A DNA stretch of 45,985 bases from Bradyrhizobium sacchari (GCF_002068095.1 NZ_LWIG01000007.1:45682-91666); one strand, 5' to 3'; numbered from the stretch's first letter, positions 1 to 8,852 are shown. A program made the numbers and translations. The notes: a model not told the origin generated them from the letters alone.

Positions 1-1
1 G

Positions 2-649
2 GGCGCTGCCGTGGAGGAGGCGCACAAGCTGCTGGCCGAGGGTTTTCGCGCCGCCAAGATCCGTGTCGGCCGGCCCGATGCGCGGGAGGACCTCGCCGTG
101 GTGCGCGCGGTGCGCAAGGCCGTCGGCGATGAGGTGACGCTGATGTGCGACTACAACCAGGCGCTCACGGTGACCGAAGCGATCCGCCGCGGCGAGATGC
201 TCGACGACGAGGGCCTGAGCTGGATCGAGGAGCCGATCCGCCACGATGACTATGAGGGGTGTGCCCGCATCGCGGATGCGCTGCGTACACCGGTCCAGAT
301 CGGCGAGAACTTCGACAGCGCCTTTGCGATGCAGTCCGCACTGTCCGCGGAGGCCTGCGATTACGTGATGCCCGACGTGCAGCGGATCGGCGGCGTCACC
401 GGCTGGCTGCGCGCCGCTGCGCTCGCGCACGCCGCCGGCATCGAGATGTCCACGCACCTGTTCTCGGAGGTCAGCGCGCATCTGCTCTGCGTGACGCCGA
501 CCGCGCACTGGGTGGAATATGTCGACTGGGCCGACGCGGTGCTGGCGAGCCGGCTGGAGATCAAGGACGGTTTTGCGCTGCCGAGCGAGGAGCCGGGCAA
601 CGGGATTGCGTGGGACGAGGCGGCGGTGAAGAAATATCTCGTCGGATAA
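2..649 (+). CDS. Mandelate racemase/muconate lactonizing enzyme family protein (5' end outside window)
   Basis: This is the C-terminal, TIM-barrel part of an enolase-superfamily enzyme; the reading frame is open back to the window edge. Counting from the GTG at position 11, mandelate-racemase active-site positions can be followed: Lys16, metal ligands Asp47, Glu73 and Glu99, Asn49, the Asp122/His149 dyad (MPDVQRIGG and STHLF) and Glu169 after HWV. The match to mandelate racemase runs to the C-terminus. The second lysine of the KxK motif is arginine here (KIR, residues 16-18). Family members abstract the alpha-proton of a carboxylate; many are acid-sugar dehydratases and others are racemases. 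The substrate is unknown, and the K-to-R change argues against simple mandelate racemization. It is convergent with the RidA-like gene, with a 6-bp gap. Confidence 0.85.
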   Translation, partial: GAAVEEAHKLLAEGFRAAKIRVGRPDAREDLAVVRAVRKAVGDEVTLMCDYNQALTVTEAIRRGEMLDDEGLSWIEEPIRHDDYEGCARIADALRTPVQIGENFDSAFAMQSALSAEACDYVMPDVQRIGGVTGWLRAAALAHAAGIEMSTHLFSEVSAHLLCVTPTAHWVEYVDWADAVLASRLEIKDGFALPSEEPGNGIAWDEAAVKKYLVG

Positions 650-655
650 GACTGA

Positions 656-1078
656 CTAGGCCCGAACAGCGGCAATCATGTTCAGCTCGACCGGCGCCCC
701 TCGCGGCAACTCGGCGACGCCGACGGACGTACGCGTGTGACGACCGCGATCGCCGAGGCGTTCGATCAGCCGGTCGGAGGCACCGTTCATGACTTGCGAC
801 TGCTGGGTAAATCCAGGTGCCCCTGCGACGTATCCCACGAGTTGCAGGACCTGGACGATCCTGTCCTCCCCGCCTGTGGCGTGGTTGATGGCGGCAATGC
901 AGAGATCCGCGCAAAGGGCCGCAGCCTCTTGCGCGGCCGCGATGTCGACACCTGCACCGACCTTTCCCGCGTATAGCAGGTCTTCGCCGCGACGCGGGAG
1001 CTGACCACTGACATACGCAATTCCAGCATGGATGATCACCGGCAGATAGTTGCCGCCGGGCTTGTTCACACTGCTCAT
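656..1078 (-). CDS. RidA/YjgF/YER057c/UK114 family protein
   Basis: The protein has about 140 residues and the RidA-type small trimeric fold. A central AYVSGQLPRRG segment matches the family's SGQ motif, and a C-terminal RGAPVELNMIAAVRA stretch matches the family's final beta-strand. RidA proteins hydrolyse reactive enamine/imine intermediates from PLP enzymes; divergent members act in catabolic pathways. I chose the ATG at 1078, preceded by AGGAAAAGGCAGG. An in-frame GTG at 1102 would add eight residues (MRKRQVGE). The canonical RidA arginine that binds the carboxylate is not clearly in its usual place, so this may be a divergent subgroup without classical imine deaminase activity. It ends 6 bp from the convergent racemase-family gene. 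Confidence 0.75.
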   Translation of the reverse strand: MSSVNKPGGNYLPVIIHAGIAYVSGQLPRRGEDLLYAGKVGAGVDIAAAQEAAALCADLCIAAINHATGGEDRIVQVLQLVGYVAGAPGFTQQSQVMNGASDRLIERLGDRGRHTRTSVGVAELPRGAPVELNMIAAVRA

Positions 1079-1306
1079 CTCGCCAACCTGCCTTTTCCTC
1101 ACGTCCGGTGAAGCGACACCTGTCGCCGAACGCCCACAATCCGGGTCTCACCACGCCCGTTCGCCGTGATGGATAGCTGGACAATGGCAGGCAGGACGGC
1201 ACGGATCAAGGTTGCGAACCTTTTTGCATGCCTGAAAGCGATCCTGGCCCGACGCCACTCGCCTGCACGCATTGCGCAGCCGCGGCGAGCACGATAACGA
1301 TCCCCC

Positions 1307-1780
1307 ATGACCACATGGCGGCCTCACCCCCACATCCGCGTCGTCGCGATCGGCCTGCACTGGCGGGACGGGCGGCTGCTGGCGGCCGAGGTGCGCGACG
1401 ATGCGGGACGGCTCAAGGGCGTGCGTCCGCTCGGCGGCGCGATCGAGTTCGGCGAGAGCTGGCGGGCCGCGCTGATGCGCGAATTCGACGAAGAGCTCGG
1501 CATCGCCGTCACGATCACGGGCGAACCGCAGATCATGGAGAACATTTTTGTGCACGAGGGATCGACCGGGCACGAGGTGATGTTCATCGCCGAGGTCGGG
1601 TTTCCCGAGGCTGCGTTCCGCGATCAGGATCGGATCGACTTCAGGGAGGACAACGGGGCGGAGATCGTCGCACGCTGGTTCGACCTTGCCGATCTCGATG
1701 TGGATGGCGGGCCAAGCCTCTATCCGACCGGATTGAAGGACTTGCTGCTGGGGAGCAGACCCTCAACTCCGTCATCCTGA
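1307..1780 (+). CDS. Nudix hydrolase
   Basis: This is a 157-residue Nudix-fold protein with a complete Nudix box at residues 44-66. It fits GX5EX7REUXEEXGU exactly, with Gly44, Glu50, Arg58-Glu59, Glu62-Glu63 and Gly65-Ile66. Nudix enzymes hydrolyse nucleoside diphosphates linked to another moiety, using Mg2+ bound by the box glutamates. Substrate specificity cannot be read from the sequence. The gene stands alone. Its last codons (PSS-stop) lie inside a palindromic intergenic repeat starting near 1771, so the C-terminus seems to have been remodelled by the repeat. Confidence 0.85.
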   Translation: MTTWRPHPHIRVVAIGLHWRDGRLLAAEVRDDAGRLKGVRPLGGAIEFGESWRAALMREFDEELGIAVTITGEPQIMENIFVHEGSTGHEVMFIAEVGFPEAAFRDQDRIDFREDNGAEIVARWFDLADLDVDGGPSLYPTGLKDLLLGSRPSTPSS

Positions 1781-1898
1781 GGTGCGAGGCATGGGACCCA
1801 GCGCGTCCCATGGGGAGCCTCGAAGGATGAGCGGCCTTGATGCAGTCGGGCCGTCGCCCTTCGAGGGCCGCTGAAGAAGCGGCCACCTCAGGGTGACG
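1771..1898. repeat. Two adjacent palindromic intergenic repeat elements
   Basis: The first element (1771-1830) has CATCC/GGATG ends and a perfect inner 7-bp stem (1791-1797 with 1805-1811). The second (about 1857-1898) has a perfect 7-bp stem, 1866-1872 with 1878-1884. It carries the same terminal sequences, CCTTCGAG and CCTCAGG, in opposite order. Related copies occur at 12340-12384 and 12429-12473. The family resembles the abundant dispersed palindromes of Bradyrhizobium-type genomes. The first copy overlaps the stop codon of the Nudix gene. Sequence from 1899 to 1989 holds no gene I can support. Confidence 0.75.
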
Positions 1899-1989
1899 GT
1901 TATGGATTTGAGCGAAGCGCTCAAAGATTCTGGATTGCTTCCCTACGCTCGCAATGACGGAGTGTACAGCGTCGCTTGACCGGCGGCTG

Positions 1990-2232
1990 CTACCACACCT
2001 CCGCGCCCGGAATCTTCTTCCGCACGGCCATGCGCTGGATCCAGATGCAGCGGCGGACGGATCTGCTGGAGCGGCCGACGGCGGAGATCCCCTCGCCGGC
2101 TTGAAGCAGCGGCGCGATGGTCTGGCGCAGCTCACGACAGCGCTGGAGCTCGGCCTGCCAGTCGATCATCGCGGCGTCGGCGCGCGACGCGATCAGCACC
2201 AGCATCGTCACGGCAAGACAGCTCGCCTGCAT
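1990..2232 (-). CDS. Small secreted protein of unknown function
   Basis: This is an 80-residue protein starting at ATG 2232. GAGGG lies about 5 bp upstream, and the start is 8 bp after the end of the upstream hydrolase-like gene, so the two are probably co-transcribed. The first 20 or so residues form a typical signal peptide (hydrophobic core, then an ASRADAA cleavage region). The mature part is short, basic at its end and has two cysteines. I do not recognise a family. The pairing with a cysteine/thiazoline-hydrolase-like gene may be incidental. Confidence 0.45.
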   Translation of the reverse strand: MQASCLAVTMLVLIASRADAAMIDWQAELQRCRELRQTIAPLLQAGEGISAVGRSSRSVRRCIWIQRMAVRKKIPGAEVW

Positions 2233-2240
2233 CGTTGCCC

Positions 2241-2714
2241 TCACTGTGCTCCGCCTCCATCGCGCCGGTAGCGGAAGTCGCAATGAGACGCGCCCTGCAT
2301 GATGGTCTGCGTGCGTGTGAGCCTGACGTCGGGGCCGAACCCGTCCGCGGTCGCGAAGTCCGCGGTGCAGACCAGCAGGAAGCCGAGCTCGGGCTCGCCG
2401 AGCGCCTTGTAGAACTCGGCATAGGCGCAGCGCGTCACATCGAATGCGAAGGCGTCCGCCGTCTGTTCGATCACGTCATAGGCGAGTGCATCGTCGCGGG
2501 CATAGGTCCTGAACGCCGACGAGACGGCCTTGCCGAGATCGCGCTCCTTCTTGGCGTTCCAGAACTCCTCACCGAAGCCGCGATAGAGATCGCCGAGCGC
2601 CTTGCGCACCAGCGCGTTGGCACGGGCCTCGCCGAGCTCGGCCTGGAGCGCCTTGACCAGCGGCACCAGCACCTGGGCCTGGATCTTTGCCTGTTCGATG
2701 ACGGATACGCTCAT
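2241..2714 (-). CDS. L-2-amino-thiazoline-4-carboxylic acid hydrolase-like protein
   Basis: This is a 157-residue protein starting at ATG 2714; in-frame codons reach back to 2801 but look non-coding. The C-terminal half contains CTADFATADGFG followed by an RTQTIMQGASHCDFR segment. That cysteine- and histidine-containing signature is typical of the ATC-hydrolase family (Pfam ATC_hydrolase). The founding Pseudomonas enzyme opens the thiazoline ring on the way to L-cysteine, but most relatives are uncharacterised and often serve as accessory domains. A small secreted protein follows 8 bp downstream. The family call is fairly secure; the reaction is not. Confidence 0.6.
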   Translation of the reverse strand: MSVSVIEQAKIQAQVLVPLVKALQAELGEARANALVRKALGDLYRGFGEEFWNAKKERDLGKAVSSAFRTYARDDALAYDVIEQTADAFAFDVTRCAYAEFYKALGEPELGFLLVCTADFATADGFGPDVRLTRTQTIMQGASHCDFRYRRDGGGAQ

Positions 2715-2819
2715 GGGCAGGCTCACGTCTGGGATGGGATCGTAACCGGGATGGAGCGTAACATGCCCCCGGGACTCTGCCCGAGAGGATTCACTTCGCA
2801 CCTGCCCGACCCTCCGACG

Positions 2820-3869
2820 TTACGGCAGATTGTCGCGCAGAAAAATGTCGATGCGGATGCGCTCCTGGTCGGGGCTGATGGGCTCGCCCGAGCAGTGCGC
2901 AAGCAGGACGCGTGCCGCGGAACGCGCTTCGTGGCCGGGATCCTGGTTGATGATCGCATCGAGCGTGCCGCGGACCAGGGAGCGGCGCGTGTGCTGGGTC
3001 AGTTCATGGGTGATCCAGACCACCTCGCGGGCGCGGCCCGAGGCCTCGAGCGCATCGGCGATGCCGCGGTTCCCGGCCCCGCAGCAATAGATGCCGCGCA
3101 GATCGGCATGGCGCGCGAGCAGCGCGGCCGTGAGCTCCCGCGTACGGTCGCTGTCGTCGCGGCCCTCGAGGACCGGCAGCGCGCGCAGCTTCGGATACTC
3201 GCTGGAGAGAATCTGGTGGAAGCCGAACTGCCGCTCGGTGTGGTCGCGCAGCGACAAGGATCCCGCGATCACCGCAACCGTCCCCGCGCCGCCGGCGAGG
3301 AAACGTCCCATCAGCGTTGCCGCGGTCCGGCCCGCGGCCGGATTGTCTATTCCGACGTAATGGAGGCGGCGCGCGCTCGGCGCGTCCGACACGAGCGTCA
3401 CCACGGCGACCCCGCGCGATGCGAGCTCGTCGATCGCGGCGCGTACCCTGGGATGATCGAGCGCGATGACGGCCACCCCCTGATAGGCCGGCGACAGCGT
3501 CTCCAGCGCGCCGGCGAGCACGTCCGGGTCGAACACGTCGACATGGAGGATGTCGATGAAGCCGCGCTGGCCGGCGAGCCACTCCGCGGTGCGCTGGACC
3601 TGCTCGGTCAGGTTGGTCATGAAGCTGTTGCTGCCGCTCGGCAGCACGAAGGCGAAGCGAAAACTCTGCCCGCGCGCGAGCCGCGCCGCCGCGACGTCGG
3701 CGCGATAACCGAGTTTCGCCACCGCAGCCTCGACACGCGCGACGGTCTTGGCGCGCACGCCCTCGCGGCGGTTGACGACGCGGTCGACGGTCGCCAGCGA
3801 CACGCCGGCCGCGCGCGCGACGTCCTCGAGCGTGGCGCGAACGATCGGCTGGGCCGCGCCGGTCGTCAT
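2820..3869 (-). CDS. LacI-family transcriptional regulator
   Basis: This is a 349-residue regulator with an N-terminal LacI helix-turn-helix at residues 12-33 (LEDVARAAGVS followed by LATVDRVVN), then a hinge helix and a periplasmic-binding-protein-like sensor domain. The start at 3869 overlaps the stop of the ThuA-like gene by 4 bp (ATGA), which places it last in the sugar-uptake operon. Such regulators usually respond to the transported sugar or a derivative. The likely targets are the promoter upstream of 8685 and possibly the divergent SDR gene. The ligand is unknown. Confidence 0.9.
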   Translation of the reverse strand: MTTGAAQPIVRATLEDVARAAGVSLATVDRVVNRREGVRAKTVARVEAAVAKLGYRADVAAARLARGQSFRFAFVLPSGSNSFMTNLTEQVQRTAEWLAGQRGFIDILHVDVFDPDVLAGALETLSPAYQGVAVIALDHPRVRAAIDELASRGVAVVTLVSDAPSARRLHYVGIDNPAAGRTAATLMGRFLAGGAGTVAVIAGSLSLRDHTERQFGFHQILSSEYPKLRALPVLEGRDDSDRTRELTAALLARHADLRGIYCCGAGNRGIADALEASGRAREVVWITHELTQHTRRSLVRGTLDAIINQDPGHEARSAARVLLAHCSGEPISPDQERIRIDIFLRDNLP

Positions 3870-4510
3870 TCGCGCGCCGCCCACAGCATGCCACGGGTCA
3901 TCAGCGTCCGGATCTCCGGCACGTCGAGCTCGTAGGCGCGGTGGCCGAGCGAGGAATAGAACACCCTGCCCTCGCCGTAGCGCTTCTTCCACACCACGGG
4001 CATCACCACGCCCTCGATCCAGGGCGCGTGCTCTCCAGTGAAGGTCGTCGTCGCCAACACCTCGTTGGCGGGGTCGACATGCATGTAATATTGCTCGGAA
4101 CGATGCTCGAAACTCTTCAGACCCTTCATGATGGGGTCATCAGGCTTCGTCAAGTCGACCTTGTAGTCGATGATGTTGCCGGGATGGGCGACCCACTGCC
4201 CGCCGCACAGGAACTGGTAGTCGACCGAATCGCGGAACGCATCGCACATCCCGCCATGGTGACCGGCAAGCCCGACCCCGCTGCGCACCGCCGCGCAGAG
4301 ATTGAGCGCCTCCGCCTTCTCGATCTTCGACATGGTGTAGATCGGGATGATCAGCGACAGATCGTGGATCGCGGGATCGGCGAACGCCGCCGTCGTGGTT
4401 TCGATCCGCACCTCGAAGCCCTCGGCCTTGAGCCAGCCGCGGATCATCGACGCACAAAGATCGGGATCATGTCCCGGCCAGCCGCCCCAAACAATCATTG
4501 CCTTGCGCAT
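3866..4510 (-). CDS. ThuA-like domain protein
   Basis: This is a 214-residue protein of the ThuA-like (trehalose-utilization) family, which has a glutamine-amidotransferase-like alpha/beta fold. The N-terminus VWGGWPGHDP and the central GVGLAGHHGGMCDAF segment match the family, and the length is normal. In rhizobia ThuA works with ThuB, an oxidoreductase, in making 3-keto sugar derivatives of disaccharides. Here it lies 10 bp downstream of a Gfo/Idh/MocA gene and overlaps the LacI-type gene. The disaccharide or sugar acted on is not identifiable, so I give no gene symbol. Confidence 0.85.
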   Translation of the reverse strand: MRKAMIVWGGWPGHDPDLCASMIRGWLKAEGFEVRIETTTAAFADPAIHDLSLIIPIYTMSKIEKAEALNLCAAVRSGVGLAGHHGGMCDAFRDSVDYQFLCGGQWVAHPGNIIDYKVDLTKPDDPIMKGLKSFEHRSEQYYMHVDPANEVLATTTFTGEHAPWIEGVVMPVVWKKRYGEGRVFYSSLGHRAYELDVPEIRTLMTRGMLWAARE

Positions 4511-4520
4511 GTCTCTGTCC

Positions 4521-5618
4521 TCAGTCGATCTGTCCGGTCTCGCGTCCGGCCGGCAACATCGCCGGCCGCTCGACGCGGCTCTCGATCTTGACCCGCCGCC
4601 CTTCGTCGGCGGAGGTCTGGAACGCCTCCATCACCTCCAGCACGTGGAAGGCAAGCGCGCCGCTGGCGCGGTGCGGCCGGTTGCCCAGTATCGCGGAGGC
4701 CATGTCGGCGACGCCAATGGAGCGGAATTCGCCCTCGACGTGATTGTGCGTGAGCGGCACCGTTTCCCATTCACCGCCGGTCTTCGCCACCTGCACCTCG
4801 CCGCCGAAGCGGTTCGGATCCGGCACCAGCATGCTGCCCTTGTCGCCATAGATCTCGATCGGCGCGTGCCGGTGCTTCGGGACATCGAAGCTCATCGCAA
4901 TCGAAACCACCGCGCCGCTTTCGAATTCGAGCGTACCCGAGACGTGGGTGTCGACCTCGACCGGGATCAGCGCGCCATTCATCGGCTGGCTGGTGACGAC
5001 GCGCTCGGATCGCGGACGGGCGGTCGAGCCCATCACGCTGGCGACGGGACCGAGCAACTGCACGAGATCGGTGATGTAATACGGGCCCATGTCCAGCATC
5101 GGCCCGCCGCCGCGCAGATAATAGAAACCCGGCGCCGGATGCCAGCGCTCGTGCCCGGGGCAGCCGAAGAAGGCGCTGCCCGCCACCGGCGTGCCGATCG
5201 CGCCGTCGTCGATCAGCTTGCGCGCGGTCTGGTGGCCGCCGCCGAGAAACGTGTCGGGCGCGGAGCCGACGCGCAGATTTTTCTGCGCGGCGAGATCCAT
5301 GACCTTGCGCGCCTCCGCGACATTGATGCCGAGCGGCTTCTCGGAATGGACGTGCTTGCCGGCGTTCAGCACCGCGAGGCTGACGTCGGTGTGGGCGAGC
5401 GGCACCGTGAGGTTGACGACGATCTCGACGTCGTCGCGCTTCAGCAATTGATCGACCCGCATCGCCGGAAGCCCGAAGGCGGCACCCTGGCGCTCCGCGG
5501 CCTCGCTGCGCATGTCGGCGAGCGCCTTGATCTCGAGGACCGGGAAGCGCTGGGCCGCCTTCAGATAGGCGGTACTAATGTTGCCGCAGCCGACGATTCC
5601 GATGCCTATTTTTCTCAT
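4521..5618 (-). CDS. Gfo/Idh/MocA family oxidoreductase
   Basis: This is a 365-residue NAD(P)-dependent dehydrogenase. The N-terminal Rossmann fold has GIVGCGNIS at residues 7-15, and the family's EKP motif is at residues 93-95 (EKPLG). The C-terminal alpha/beta domain is full length. Family members oxidise or reduce sugars, inositols and their 3-keto derivatives. Placed between the permease genes and the ThuA-like gene, it probably corresponds to the ThuB-like step of the pathway. It starts at ATG 5618, 22 bp after the permease stop. Confidence 0.9.
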   Translation of the reverse strand: MRKIGIGIVGCGNISTAYLKAAQRFPVLEIKALADMRSEAAERQGAAFGLPAMRVDQLLKRDDVEIVVNLTVPLAHTDVSLAVLNAGKHVHSEKPLGINVAEARKVMDLAAQKNLRVGSAPDTFLGGGHQTARKLIDDGAIGTPVAGSAFFGCPGHERWHPAPGFYYLRGGGPMLDMGPYYITDLVQLLGPVASVMGSTARPRSERVVTSQPMNGALIPVEVDTHVSGTLEFESGAVVSIAMSFDVPKHRHAPIEIYGDKGSMLVPDPNRFGGEVQVAKTGGEWETVPLTHNHVEGEFRSIGVADMASAILGNRPHRASGALAFHVLEVMEAFQTSADEGRRVKIESRVERPAMLPAGRETGQID

Positions 5619-5640
5619 TATGGTCTCCGTGGGATGCCGT

Positions 5641-6489
5641 TCAACCCTTGACCGCGCCCGCGGTCAGGCCGGCGACGATGTGCTTCTGCGCCAGAAGGAA
5701 GAGAATGACCGTCGGCAGGATGGTCAGCGTGATGAAGGCGAGGATCAGGTGCCATTCGGAGGAATACTCCCCCTGATAGACCATGATGCCGAGCGGCCAG
5801 GGATACAGCGCATCGGTGTTGAGCATTACCAGCGGCAACAGATAGGCGTTCCAGCTGTTGACGAAGGTGATCGTGCCGACGGTCGCCAGGATCGGCCTCG
5901 ACAAGGGCAACGTCACGTAGCGGAAGAATTTGATGTAGCTGCAGCCGTCCACCAGCGCGGCCTCCAGCAGCTCGTAGGGGATGTCCTTGAAGAAACGGCG
6001 CAGCAGCAGCACGCTCATGGCGAGGCTGAAGGCCACCTGCGGCAGCGCAACGCCGAAATAGGTATCGAGCAGCCCGAGATCGCGCACCTTGATGAAGAGC
6101 GGCAGCACCGCGGTGGCGGCGGGGAACAGCAGGCCGAGCGTCAGATAGCTCAGCAGCATCGAGCTGCCGTAGAACCTGACATGGGCAAAGGCGAAGGCCG
6201 CCATCGAGGCCACGATCAGGGTCAACGTCACCGCGAGCGCCGAGATGATCAGCGAGTTGCGGAGCAGCTGCCAGTAGCGCGCGGAGAACAGGATGTCCGC
6301 ATAGTTCTGCCACTCCCAGTGCTGCGGCAGGCCGAACGGATTGACGCGCAGTTCGCCGAGCGATTTGAAGCCGCCGAGCACGGTCGCGAGCAGAGGCACC
6401 AGCACGAACACGGCGATGGTGGCAAGGAACAGCGCCTTGAACAGGGCCGCAGGATCGAACGGCGCGCGGGTGGTGCCGGTCCTACTCAT
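5641..6489 (-). CDS. Carbohydrate ABC transporter permease (MalG type)
   Basis: This is a 282-residue inner-membrane permease with about six hydrophobic segments. Near the C-terminal third is the EAA loop (ELLEAALVDGCSYIKFFRYV), which docks the ATPase subunit. The start at 6489 overlaps the upstream permease stop by 8 bp; a longer in-frame start at 6522 would lie inside that gene. It pairs with the MalF-type permease and the binding protein. No ATPase gene is present in this operon, so the energy-coupling subunit must be encoded elsewhere. Confidence 0.92.
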   Translation of the reverse strand: MSRTGTTRAPFDPAALFKALFLATIAVFVLVPLLATVLGGFKSLGELRVNPFGLPQHWEWQNYADILFSARYWQLLRNSLIISALAVTLTLIVASMAAFAFAHVRFYGSSMLLSYLTLGLLFPAATAVLPLFIKVRDLGLLDTYFGVALPQVAFSLAMSVLLLRRFFKDIPYELLEAALVDGCSYIKFFRYVTLPLSRPILATVGTITFVNSWNAYLLPLVMLNTDALYPWPLGIMVYQGEYSSEWHLILAFITLTILPTVILFLLAQKHIVAGLTAGAVKG

Positions 6490-7429
6490 CGCGCATGAAC
6501 CATCGCTTGTAGGTGAAGGCAAAAGTCACGCAGATCACGAACAGAATGACGCCGATGGCACTGCCATAGCCAACCCGCATCCGGGAGATGCCGTTGTTGT
6601 AGAGGAAGCTCACCATCGTGTTGGAGGAATCCGCAGGCCCCCCGCGCGTCAGCGGCATGACGAGATCGAACAGCTGCAGCGAGCCGATGATGGCGAAGAA
6701 CACCGAGAGCCGGATGGTCGGATAGAGCAAGGGGATGACGACGTGGCGCAGGGTCTGCGTCCGCGTAGCGCCGTCGATGCACGCGGCTTCGACGAGGCTC
6801 TTGTCGAGGCCCTGGAGCGCCGCGATGAATAGCATCATGTGGAAGCCGAAATATTTCCAGACGATCACGATCAGCACCGCCAGCATCGCGGTGTCGGTCG
6901 AGGCGAGCAAATGGGGCGGCTCGGCCCCGAAGGTGCGCCAGATCGAGGCGACGAGGCCGTAATCGCCGTCATAGACGAAGCTGAAGATCAGCCCGGTTGC
7001 GATCTCGGCCAGGATATAGGGCATGAAGAACAGCATGCGCAGCGCCACCGCACCGCGAAAACGCTCGGCGAGCATCAAGGCGAGAGCGAGCGCAAGCGGC
7101 AGCTGGATCGCCAGCGAGACCGCGATGATCAGGCCGTTGTTGCGCAAGGCGAGCCAGAACGCGCGCGTTTCCAGCACGAAACGGTAATTGTCGAGGCCAA
7201 TCCAGTTGGTCGGCCTGCCGAACCCGTTCCAGTTGAAGGCCGAGTACCAGGCGGCTTCGCCGATCGGCAGCACCACGAACAGCGTGAACAGCAGCAGTGC
7301 CGGCGGCAGGAACAGGATCAGGACCGTGAAGCGGCCGTCCCAGCGCGGGCCGCGGACCGCGATCGGCGCGAACGGTGCCTCTGCAACGCCGATCGCCGGC
7401 GAACTCGCGATCCGCCGGGCCACCGTCAA
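6482..7429 (-). CDS. Carbohydrate ABC transporter permease (MalF type)
   Basis: This is an inner-membrane permease of about 315 residues, with six or more predicted transmembrane helices and an EAA loop (LVEAACIDGATRTQTLRHV) near residues 215-235. The reading frame begins with TTG at 7429, which overlaps the binding-protein stop as TTGA. A GTG two codons later is the alternative start. Translational coupling to the upstream gene is likely. It forms a heterodimer with the MalG-type permease. Confidence 0.9.
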   Translation of the reverse strand: MTVARRIASSPAIGVAEAPFAPIAVRGPRWDGRFTVLILFLPPALLLFTLFVVLPIGEAAWYSAFNWNGFGRPTNWIGLDNYRFVLETRAFWLALRNNGLIIAVSLAIQLPLALALALMLAERFRGAVALRMLFFMPYILAEIATGLIFSFVYDGDYGLVASIWRTFGAEPPHLLASTDTAMLAVLIVIVWKYFGFHMMLFIAALQGLDKSLVEAACIDGATRTQTLRHVVIPLLYPTIRLSVFFAIIGSLQLFDLVMPLTRGGPADSSNTMVSFLYNNGISRMRVGYGSAIGVILFVICVTFAFTYKRWFMRDE

Positions 7430-8685
7430 TTGCCCTGCTTCCAGGCCGCCTCGATCGCTTTCGCGGCATCCTGCGGGCTCATGCTGCCGCCGGCGATCTC
7501 GGCGGTGACGTCGTTGACGACGCGGCCGACGGAGGGACCAAGGCTCTGGTCATAGAAGTTCTGGTGATAGTTCGACTTCGCCAGATTGGCCGCGATCAGC
7601 TTCATGAAGGAATTGTTGAGGCCGGCATCCGCGCCGTGCACCACCGGAATGATGAAGTTGCCGGCGGCAAGCCGCGTCTGCACGTCCTTGGAGACGAAGT
7701 ATTTCAGGAAGTCGACCGCCTCCTTCGGCGAGCCCTTGGTGATCAGCCAGCCGGTGATGCCGCCGAGCGTATCGCTCGGCGCGCCCTTGCCGCCGGATAC
7801 GACCGGGAAATCGAACCAGCAAATCTTGTCCTCGGAGAGGCCCGTCTTGTCGGCGGCGAGCGCGCGCTGCAGGTGATAGACGGTGCTGATGGCGAGCGTC
7901 ATCGCCGCCTTGCCGTCGCCGAAATAGCCGACCGCCTGCGGATTCTTGAAACCGAGGAAACCGTTCTGGAACGGCTGCAGATCGACCAGCTGCTTGAACA
8001 GCTCGCCCGATTTCTGGAAGGTCTCGCCGGCGAAGCCGCCATTCTCGCCGCGCAGCGCCGCGTCGAACGCCGGCTTGCCGCCGATGCGCACCGCAAGATG
8101 CGTCCAGTAGAAGTGCAGCGGCCATTTGTCGGCACCGCCGACCACGATCGGCGTCACGCCCGCAGCCTTGAGTGTCTTCACGGCCGCGAGCAGGTCATCC
8201 CAGCTCTTGATGGCGCCGGGATCGACCTTCGCTTTCGCCATCAGTTCCTTGTTGCAGAGGAAGCCGACCTGCGACAGCGCGGTCGGCAAACCATAGACGC
8301 GACCGCCACTCGTGAAGGCGGCGAGCGCCGCCGGCGTGAGGCTGTCGCTGTAACCCTTGACGGAATCGGTGATGTCGTCGAGGACGCCGGCCTCGATCTG
8401 CGTCTTCAACACGCCGCCGGCCCAGCTGTAGATGATGTTCGGCCGATCCTTGGATTGCAGGATGGTCGGCAGCTTGGCCTTGTAGGCCTCGTTCTCGAGA
8501 AATTGCATCTCGACCTTGACGCCCGGATGCGACGCCTCGTAGCTGCGCGCGACCTCCTCCCAGATCTTCACCTGGGCCGGGTTGGCCTCGATGTGGAGCC
8601 ATTTCACTGTTGTATCGGCTGCGGCCACATTGGCCCCGAGCAGGCATGCGGCAGCGGCGAGTCCCAGCTTCCCGAGCAGCCTCAT
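7426..8685 (-). CDS. Carbohydrate ABC transporter substrate-binding protein (family 1)
   Basis: This is a 419-residue periplasmic binding protein. A signal peptide covers roughly residues 1-23 (MRLLGKLGL, an alanine-rich core, then NVAAAD). The mature part looks like the MalE/UgpB-type extracellular solute-binding family, with an early WLHIEANPAQVKIWEEVA segment. ATG 8685 is preceded by a strong GGGAGGA ribosome binding site; the frame upstream of it is not coding. It is the first gene of a six-gene sugar operon reading leftwards. The ligand is unknown. Confidence 0.92.
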   Translation of the reverse strand: MRLLGKLGLAAAACLLGANVAAADTTVKWLHIEANPAQVKIWEEVARSYEASHPGVKVEMQFLENEAYKAKLPTILQSKDRPNIIYSWAGGVLKTQIEAGVLDDITDSVKGYSDSLTPAALAAFTSGGRVYGLPTALSQVGFLCNKELMAKAKVDPGAIKSWDDLLAAVKTLKAAGVTPIVVGGADKWPLHFYWTHLAVRIGGKPAFDAALRGENGGFAGETFQKSGELFKQLVDLQPFQNGFLGFKNPQAVGYFGDGKAAMTLAISTVYHLQRALAADKTGLSEDKICWFDFPVVSGGKGAPSDTLGGITGWLITKGSPKEAVDFLKYFVSKDVQTRLAAGNFIIPVVHGADAGLNNSFMKLIAANLAKSNYHQNFYDQSLGPSVGRVVNDVTAEIAGGSMSPQDAAKAIEAAWKQGN

Positions 8686-8852
8686 CACAGTCCTCCCAGC
8701 GGTTCTTCTATTCTTTGGCTGCAATCCTGCCTTCAATTTTTGAGGTACGCAACTAAAATTCTGATCTATGAACCTCACGACTGGAATGACTAAGGTTTAC
8801 GTGGGAAACGGGCGGCGCTTCGCACTGTCCGCAAGCAAGTCGAGAGGTGTTC

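Noticed and set aside
8795..8809. Possible LacI-family operator (GTTTACG-T-GGGAAAC) between the binding-protein and SDR genes
   Set aside because: Only five of seven arm positions match, and it lacks a central CG; it is too weak to list as a site.
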